The translations under genes were made by a program, and so were the position numbers. DNA of 64,000 nucleotides. It comes from Endozoicomonas sp965232255 (lineage in GTDB: Bacteria > Pseudomonadota > Gammaproteobacteria > Pseudomonadales > Endozoicomonadaceae). The stretch covers positions 2,666,001 to 2,730,000 of the forward strand of contig OZ246962.1 of assembly GCA_965232255.1 (NCBI GenBank). Direction: 5' to 3'. The stretch's first letter is position 1, and the number at the start of each line of letters is the position of its first letter. The notes below the pieces were generated by a model. It did not search any database and had not been told where the DNA came from. It saw only the letters and a list, made by a program, of their open reading frames with translations. Positions 58,692 through 64,000 of the stretch are shown one piece after another.

Positions 58692-61115
58692 ATGGATAAT
58701 AACGATACCCTGTACCCATCAGAACGCTTTGAGCTTCCCTTGTTGCCCCTGCGTGATGTTGTGGTTTATCCACATATGGTGATCCCGCTTTTTGTCGGTC
58801 GGGAAAAATCCATTCAAGCACTTGATTTTGCCATGTCAGGCGACAAGCAAATTCTACTTGTGGCACAGAAAAATGCCCAGACCGACGACCCGCAAATAGA
58901 TGACCTGTTCCCGGTGGGTACGGTAGCCAGTATTTTACAACTGTTGAAGTTGCCTGACGGCACCGTCAAGGTGCTGGTGGAAGGGGAGACCCGGGTCCGG
59001 ATCGACGCCATTTTTGACGAGGATGGGTTGGTCAAGGCTCAGGTGTCGGAACAGTTCACGGAACAGCTTAGTGACCGTGAGAGCGAACTGCTGGTTCGTT
59101 CTGTTATGTCGCAGTTTGAACAGTATGTGCAACTGAGCAAAAAGGTGCCTAACGAGGTGCTTAGCTCGCTGTCCGGAATCAAGGACCCGGCCAGATTGGT
59201 GGATACCATCAGTGCTCACATGCCCATGAAGATCGAAGACAAGCAAAGGATGCTGGATATCGAAGATCTGGGCGAGCGGCTGGAATACCTGATCGGCATC
59301 ATGCAGGGCGAGATGGATTTTCTGCAGGTTGAGAAGAAAATTCGTGGCCGCGTTAAAAAGCAAATGGAGCGCAGCCAGCGGGAGTACTACCTCAACGAAC
59401 AGATGAAAGCCATCCAGAAAGAGCTGGGTGATATGGACGATGTGCCCAACGAACTGGAAGACCTCAAGGCGCGCATCGAGCAGGCCGGGATGACCACTGA
59501 GGCACGGGACAAAACGCTGGCAGAACTGGCCAAGCTGAAGATGATGTCGCCCATGTCGGCTGAGGCCACCGTGGTGCGTGGTTATATCGACTGGATGTTG
59601 GCTGTGCCGTGGAAAAAGCGCAGTAAGGTGCGCCACGATATGAAACGCGCCCAGGATATTCTGGAAGAAGATCACTACGGTCTGGAAGAGGTGAAAGAGC
59701 GCATCCTTGAGTATCTGGCAGTGCAAAAACGGGTACGCAAACTCAAAGGGCCAGTGCTTTGTCTGGTGGGACCGCCAGGGGTAGGTAAGACCTCGCTGGG
59801 TGAGTCACTGGCCAGAGCCACTAACCGCAAGTTTGTGCGTATGGCGCTCGGTGGCGTGCGCGATGAGGCTGAGATAAGAGGCCATCGTCGTACTTATATT
59901 GGCTCCATGCCCGGTAAGCTGATCCAGAAAATGGCCAAGGTTGAGGTGAAAAACCCACTGATTCTGCTTGATGAGATCGACAAGATGGGTGCCGATATGC
60001 GCGGCGATCCGGCCTCGGCATTGCTGGAGGTTCTCGACCCGGAGCAGAACAACTCGTTCAACGATCACTACCTGGAAGTGGACTATGACCTGTCGGACGT
60101 GATGTTTGTCTGCACCTCCAACTCCATGGACATTCCCGGTCCGCTACTCGATCGTATGGAAGTCATCCGTATTCCGGGTTACACCGAAGATGAAAAACTC
60201 AATATTGCCAAACGCTACCTGATTCCCAAACAGATCAAGCGCAGCGGCCTCAGGGAAGGTGAACTGTCGTTTGATGATGCCGCCGTTATGGACATCATTC
60301 GCTACTACACCCGCGAGGCCGGTGTGCGCGGACTGGAGCGGGAGATTGCCAAAGTCTGTCGTCGTGCAGTAAAGCAAGAGGCGCTGGCCGAAGAAGGACG
60401 CAAGGATGCCTTGACCATCGAGTGTCTGGAAGATTTTCTGGGTGTACGTAAGTTCACCTATGGTCGGGCAGAGGACAAGGACCAGATCGGTCAGGTGACC
60501 GGGCTTGCCTGGACTTCTGTGGGTGGCGAACTGTTAACCATCGAATCGGTGGCCGTACCGGGCAAAGGGCAGATTATCAAAACTGGCTCTTTGGGTGATG
60601 TAATGCAGGAGTCAATCCAGGCAGCACTGACCGTGGTGCGCTCGCGGGCGGCGGCACTGGGCATTGACCCGGACTTCCACCAGAAAAACGATCTGCATAT
60701 CCACGTTCCTGAAGGGGCCACACCAAAAGACGGGCCGAGTGCCGGCATTGGTATGTGCACGGCGCTGGTGTCGGTGCTGACCGGTATTCCGGTGCGTGCC
60801 GATGTGGCCATGACCGGCGAGATTACCCTCCGGGGGCAAGTGTTGGCCATCGGCGGCCTGAAGGAGAAGCTGCTGGCCGCCCATCGCGGTGGCATCAAGA
60901 AGGTGCTGATTCCTGAAGAGAACCGCCGTGACCTGAAAGAGATCCCTGACAACATCAAGGCTGACCTGGAGATTGTGCCGGTGCAGTGGATTGATGAGGT
61001 GCTGCAAATGGCGCTGTCGTATATGCCAGAAGCGCTGCCGGAAAAAAGCCCTGGCGTGGTCGAGCCGGAACAACAGCCGACTGTCGGCGGCGATGAACGC
61101 GTCAATACGCACTGA
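58692..61115 (+). CDS. lon: ATP-dependent Lon protease
   Basis: Hexameric AAA+ serine protease that degrades misfolded and regulatory proteins in the cytoplasm. 807 aa (E. coli 784). N-terminal substrate-binding LON domain (LPLLPLRDVVVYPHMVIPLFVGREKSIQAL), Walker A VGPPGVGKTSLGESLARA (near residue 360), Walker B LILLDEIDKMG, and the proteolytic domain with Ser in PKDGPSAGIGM (near 683) and Lys in GGLKEKLLAAHRGGIKKVLIP. Followed by hupB and ppiD as in other gammaproteobacteria, but clpX is not upstream; tRNA-Pro and the flagellar locus are there instead. Confidence 0.98.
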   Translation: MDNNDTLYPSERFELPLLPLRDVVVYPHMVIPLFVGREKSIQALDFAMSGDKQILLVAQKNAQTDDPQIDDLFPVGTVASILQLLKLPDGTVKVLVEGETRVRIDAIFDEDGLVKAQVSEQFTEQLSDRESELLVRSVMSQFEQYVQLSKKVPNEVLSSLSGIKDPARLVDTISAHMPMKIEDKQRMLDIEDLGERLEYLIGIMQGEMDFLQVEKKIRGRVKKQMERSQREYYLNEQMKAIQKELGDMDDVPNELEDLKARIEQAGMTTEARDKTLAELAKLKMMSPMSAEATVVRGYIDWMLAVPWKKRSKVRHDMKRAQDILEEDHYGLEEVKERILEYLAVQKRVRKLKGPVLCLVGPPGVGKTSLGESLARATNRKFVRMALGGVRDEAEIRGHRRTYIGSMPGKLIQKMAKVEVKNPLILLDEIDKMGADMRGDPASALLEVLDPEQNNSFNDHYLEVDYDLSDVMFVCTSNSMDIPGPLLDRMEVIRIPGYTEDEKLNIAKRYLIPKQIKRSGLREGELSFDDAAVMDIIRYYTREAGVRGLEREIAKVCRRAVKQEALAEEGRKDALTIECLEDFLGVRKFTYGRAEDKDQIGQVTGLAWTSVGGELLTIESVAVPGKGQIIKTGSLGDVMQESIQAALTVVRSRAAALGIDPDFHQKNDLHIHVPEGATPKDGPSAGIGMCTALVSVLTGIPVRADVAMTGEITLRGQVLAIGGLKEKLLAAHRGGIKKVLIPEENRRDLKEIPDNIKADLEIVPVQWIDEVLQMALSYMPEALPEKSPGVVEPEQQPTVGGDERVNTH

Positions 61116-61198
61116 TCCATTAAGTAGACAACTGTCTGATAATTAACTTTATTGGGCAGTTGTTCAGTAATGACGGGCTCTGCCGGTCGATTCTGTTG

Positions 61199-61228
61199 TT
61201 GACAGCACAGTTGGACGATTGGTATAAA
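61199..61228 (+). promoter_or_regulatory. near-consensus sigma70 promoter in the lon-hupB gap
   Basis: A perfect -35 TTGACA (61199-61204) and TATAAA (61223-61228) are 18 bp apart. It lies 550 bp before hupB, so it would give an unusually long leader or an independent transcript. Confidence 0.6.
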
Positions 61229-61710
61229 ATGGCGTTACTTCGGGTCAGGGGTACAGTCTGAGCTAGAGCCGGAGTCGATAAACGACTTTGGCCTCACATG
61301 AAAAGAGTCATTATCTATTCTGGAGTAATCGAACAGCGGCGTCTGTCACGATGATCTGCTTTGACCCTCCAGACAGGAAATACAGTTAACGTGCTGCCTT
61401 CCCGATTTGAACGTTCTTGCGGATGACGACTGCAAGGACGTGGTTCACGATTATCATTGTACAATTTGCTTGACGGCAGATTGTCAGAATTCATACTGCC
61501 CGGTCTTATCATTTGCCTTGCGCGATTGGTACGAACAGACTTCCTGTCGGTACGGTAGGTTCTGACCACGGTGAGTGACCAACGTCAGACGGGTTGGCGG
61601 ACTGTTAGGTACGAAGGTGCTGGTGTGATGCTTGTTTTTCGCACGAAAATACCGCAGCATTACCGTCGCACTGGATCGGATAGATAACAGAAGACCGGCA
61701 AACGAGTCAG

Positions 61711-61738
61711 TTGCCACAATGCTTTCTGTGTCTATCCT
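61711..61738 (+). promoter_or_regulatory. proximal hupB promoter candidate
   Basis: TTGCCA (61711-61716) and TATCCT (61733-61738) with 16-bp spacing, about 40 bp before the hupB start codon. Confidence 0.45.
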
Positions 61739-61780
61739 CAGTTAATGTTTGAAACGCATCCTACTTAGAAGGGGAATAGA

Positions 61781-62053
61781 GTGAACAAGTCCGAGCTTAT
61801 TGATGCTATCGCTGAATCTGCGGATATTTCCAAAGCTGCTGCTGGTCGAGCCCTGGATGCCGTGATTAGCTCTGTCACTGGTGCACTGAAAGATGGCGAG
61901 CAAGTGGTTCTGGTAGGTTTTGGTACCTTTTCTGTGAAAGAGCGTGCTGCTCGCACTGGGCGTAACCCACAGACTGGCGAGCCAATTGAAATTGCTGCGG
62001 CGAGAATTCCTGGCTTCAAGGCTGGCAAAGCTCTCAAGGATGCAGTGAACTGA
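61781..62053 (+). CDS. hupB: DNA-binding protein HU-beta
   Basis: Small histone-like protein, 90 aa, that bends and compacts DNA. The start is GTG at 61781 with AGGGGA upstream. The sequence MNKSELIDAIAESADISKAAAGRALDAVISSV...VGFGTFSVKERAARTGRNPQTGEPIEIAAARIPGFKAGKALKDAVN contains the HU signature and the DNA-intercalating RNP loop. An intrinsic terminator follows at 62164. Confidence 0.98.
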   Translation: MNKSELIDAIAESADISKAAAGRALDAVISSVTGALKDGEQVVLVGFGTFSVKERAARTGRNPQTGEPIEIAAARIPGFKAGKALKDAVN

Positions 62054-62163
62054 TTTTGATCCGGGGCGGTTTTTGTTAACCGTAAACCGGTTCTGTTTCA
62101 GCAGGTGGACATGGCCAGATTCCACATGAGTTATTCGGGAGAGCCTGTCAGTCAGTCCATCAC

Positions 62164-62191
62164 AAAGCGCATCCGCTGATGCGCTTTTTTT
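62164..62191 (+). terminator. intrinsic terminator after hupB
   Basis: A 9-bp stem AAGCGCATC/GATGCGCTT with a CGCT loop runs into eight T residues (62184-62191), 110 bp after the hupB stop. Confidence 0.92.
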
Positions 62192-62277
62192 TCGACCCGG
62201 TCTTTTCCATACGAGTCAAGAATAGGGGTTACACTACAAAGGGTGTACAGTGCTGAGCCCTGGTACCTGAGGTTACT

Positions 62278-64000
62278 ATGCTGCAATCGATGAGGGACAA
62301 AGCGAAAAGTTGGGTGACATTTATTGTCGTCGGCATTATCGCTTTTATGATGGCCATTACGGGGCTGGAAACGCTGGTGCCCAACCCTAACAATCCGGAA
62401 GTTGCTACGGTCAATGGACAGGAAATTTCGCAAGTTGAGCTGGCGCAAGCGGTTGACCAGCAACGACGGGCCTTGATCCAGCAGATGGGTGCCCAGTTTG
62501 ATCCAGCTGCGCTGAATGAGCAGTTACTGCAAAGCTCCGTGCTGGAGGCGATGATTGATCGTCAGTTGCTGTTGCAAAACGCCGAAGATTATAAAATGGG
62601 CGTGGGCACCCCGCAGGTGGATCAACTTATTGTTGGTATGGAGCAATTTCAGCAAAATGGCCAGTTTGATCCCGAACGATTCCAGCTGATGGTGCGTAGC
62701 TTTGGCATGACGCCGCTGCAGTTTAAAGAGGCTATCCGCGAGGAGACGCTGTTACAGCAGCTACAGGCCGGTGTTGCTGGCACGGAGTTTGTCACCATTG
62801 AAGAACTCAGGCAGTTGCGTGCCCTCGAAGGCCAGACCCGTGATCTGTCATGGATCGTGTTGTCAGCGGCGGCAATACGCGACAACGTTACTGTTTCTGA
62901 GGAAGAGATCAAAGCCTACTACGACGCCAATGCCAGTGAGTTCATGACTCCGGAGCAGGTGGTAGTGGACTATGTGCAACTGAACAGGAACGCGATTGCC
63001 AACGCCATTGACGTCAGCGACGAAGACATTGAGGCCGAGTATCGTTACCGCGTGGAGCAATTGCAGCAACAGTCAAACAATGATGCCCATGTGTCGGTAA
63101 TTCTGATCCAGACCGGTGATCAGCGCACTGTTGAACAGGCACAAGCGCGGGCTGATGAAGTATTGGCCAAGCTGCAGGCAGGTGCTGATTTTGCTGAACT
63201 GGCCAAGACTTATTCCGATGATCCGACATCGGCTGCCAAAGGCGGCGACTTGGGTGCAGTTCAGTCAGGATTTTTTGGTGACGCGTTCGATGCTGCCGTG
63301 GCTGACCTGGCCGTAGGTGAAGTGTCTGAACCTATTAAAACCGACTTCGGCTGGCAGATTTTACAAGTGACGGGTCGTGGCGAAACCGAGGTGCCTTCAT
63401 TGGCGCAGATGCGCCAGTCCATCGAAACGGCTTTGAAGCAGAATGAGGTTGATTCGCTATTCCTGACACAATCCAGGGAGTTGGCGGATATCAGCTTTGA
63501 AGCGGCCGACCTGGCGCAGCCGGCTGAACAACTTGGTCTGCCCATCATGACCAGCGAGCCGTTTGACCGCAACGGTGCGGCCGCAGGGATTGCCGCCGAC
63601 CCGCGCGTTGTCGCAGCGGCGTTCAGTGAAGATGTGCTGAGTCTGGGTGCCAACAGTGACCTGATCGAGATTACGCCCGAACAGGCCGTTGTGGTCAGAG
63701 TTCGGGAGCACAAAAAACCACAACCGATTCCTTTGGAGCAGGTGCGTGATGCCATTGTCACTGTTTTGCAAGACCGCGCTGTGGAAGAGCAGCTGGCCAG
63801 TCGTGCAGCTCAGATGATTGCTGCGCTGCAAGCCGGAACTACGCTGACTGATTTGGCCAGGGAGCAAAATCTGGAAGTGGTTGAGAGTGCTAAAACCCAG
63901 CGCAATATGGCCGATGTGCCGCTGCCGCTGTTGCGTGCCGCCTTCAAAATGCCTGATCCGACTAAGGGGATTGCTTACGATTCCGTTGCCCTGTCTGGCG
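62278..64000 (+). CDS. ppiD: periplasmic chaperone/peptidyl-prolyl isomerase PpiD, partial
   Basis: PpiD is an inner-membrane-anchored periplasmic foldase that helps newly exported proteins at the Sec translocon. 574 codons are visible and the frame is open at the window end (E. coli PpiD is 623 aa). The N-terminus MLQSMRDKAKSWVTFIVVGIIAFMMAITG is the single membrane anchor, then the SurA-like N-terminal chaperone domain (VATVNGQEISQVELAQAVDQQRR), and a parvulin domain near residues 265-360 (VSVILIQTG...AKTYSDDPTSAAKGGDLGAVQSGFFGDAFDAAVADLAVGEVSEPIKTDFGWQILQV). TGAGGT precedes the ATG. Follows hupB, the usual order. Confidence 0.96.
   Translation, partial: MLQSMRDKAKSWVTFIVVGIIAFMMAITGLETLVPNPNNPEVATVNGQEISQVELAQAVDQQRRALIQQMGAQFDPAALNEQLLQSSVLEAMIDRQLLLQNAEDYKMGVGTPQVDQLIVGMEQFQQNGQFDPERFQLMVRSFGMTPLQFKEAIREETLLQQLQAGVAGTEFVTIEELRQLRALEGQTRDLSWIVLSAAAIRDNVTVSEEEIKAYYDANASEFMTPEQVVVDYVQLNRNAIANAIDVSDEDIEAEYRYRVEQLQQQSNNDAHVSVILIQTGDQRTVEQAQARADEVLAKLQAGADFAELAKTYSDDPTSAAKGGDLGAVQSGFFGDAFDAAVADLAVGEVSEPIKTDFGWQILQVTGRGETEVPSLAQMRQSIETALKQNEVDSLFLTQSRELADISFEAADLAQPAEQLGLPIMTSEPFDRNGAAAGIAADPRVVAAAFSEDVLSLGANSDLIEITPEQAVVVRVREHKKPQPIPLEQVRDAIVTVLQDRAVEEQLASRAAQMIAALQAGTTLTDLAREQNLEVVESAKTQRNMADVPLPLLRAAFKMPDPTKGIAYDSVALSG

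Larger units (their letters stand above)
61116..61780 (+). other. long intergenic region between lon and hupB
   Basis: 665 bp with no convincing ORF; about three times the E. coli lon-hupB gap. Just after lon, ACAACTG and CAGTTGT form a distant inverted repeat (61130-61172) without a T tract. Two or three promoter-like elements are present (61199-61228, 61470-61497, 61711-61738), so the region may make a long hupB leader or a separate small RNA. Confidence 0.5.

Noticed and set aside
61315..61569. 84-aa minus-strand open frame in the lon-hupB gap
   Set aside because: No ribosome-binding site, a basic composition typical of random frames, and no recognisable domain.

Overview
The window looks like a chromosome segment of a host-associated gammaproteobacterium. 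The core genes (tmcA, pdxH, gsk, dnaX-ybaB-recR, lon-hupB-ppiD, the 4.5S RNA) are gammaproteobacterial. The Tus homologue, the lateral-type flagellar cluster and several Ser/Pro/Thr-rich accessory proteins with eukaryote-like short motifs would fit an Endozoicomonas-like member of the Oceanospirillales. That placement is inference; no rRNA gene is present to confirm it.

Layout. Positions 1-37 are the 5' half of a tRNA-Pro(GGG) on the minus strand; an identical stretch recurs in the complete tRNA-Pro(GGG) at 58129-58205, and both copies keep a similar promoter. Positions 250-16500 hold housekeeping and salvage genes: a tightly packed cyclophilin-tmcA-glutaredoxin operon; a Tus (replication terminus binding) homologue and pdxH on the other strand; a nucleoside deoxyribosyltransferase-like protein next to inosine/guanosine kinase; a lipoprotein M16 peptidase; an enoyl-CoA hydratase-family protein; a deoxynucleoside kinase; a VOC protein; and a LysE exporter. 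An NAD salvage module follows: an NrtR-like Nudix regulator diverges from pncA-pncB across a perfect 33-bp palindrome. The SRP RNA gene comes next.

Positions 16500-24140 hold the dnaX-ybaB-recR operon. Two minus-strand genes separate it from the SRP RNA gene: a repetitive Ser/Pro-rich protein with an RVxF-like (PP1-docking) motif, and an exported glycerophosphodiester phosphodiesterase. After recR lies a membrane protein with a PPxY motif and TQT motifs. These are the best candidates for an undescribed host-interaction set.

Positions 24139-58017 are a nearly complete lateral-type (laf/Flag-2-like) flagellar locus: fliMNPQR-flhBA (minus), motY-fliEFGHIJ (plus), flgA-flgN (minus), flgBCDEFGHIJKL, one flagellin, fliD, fliS, a fliK-like gene, fliL, motA and motB (plus). 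Structure, export, cap, chaperones and stator are present. lafK, flgM, a fliA/lafS sigma factor and chemotaxis genes are absent. A large unrecognised gene (37650-40070) sits on the opposite strand between fliJ and flgN.

Positions 58692-64000 return to core genes: lon, a long intergenic region with consensus-like promoters, hupB, and a ppiD cut by the window end. Across the window many genes carry in-frame 6-, 12-, 15- or 18-bp tandem repeats (nrtR, the pncA leader, the RVxF protein, dnaX, fliN, fliD, motB).
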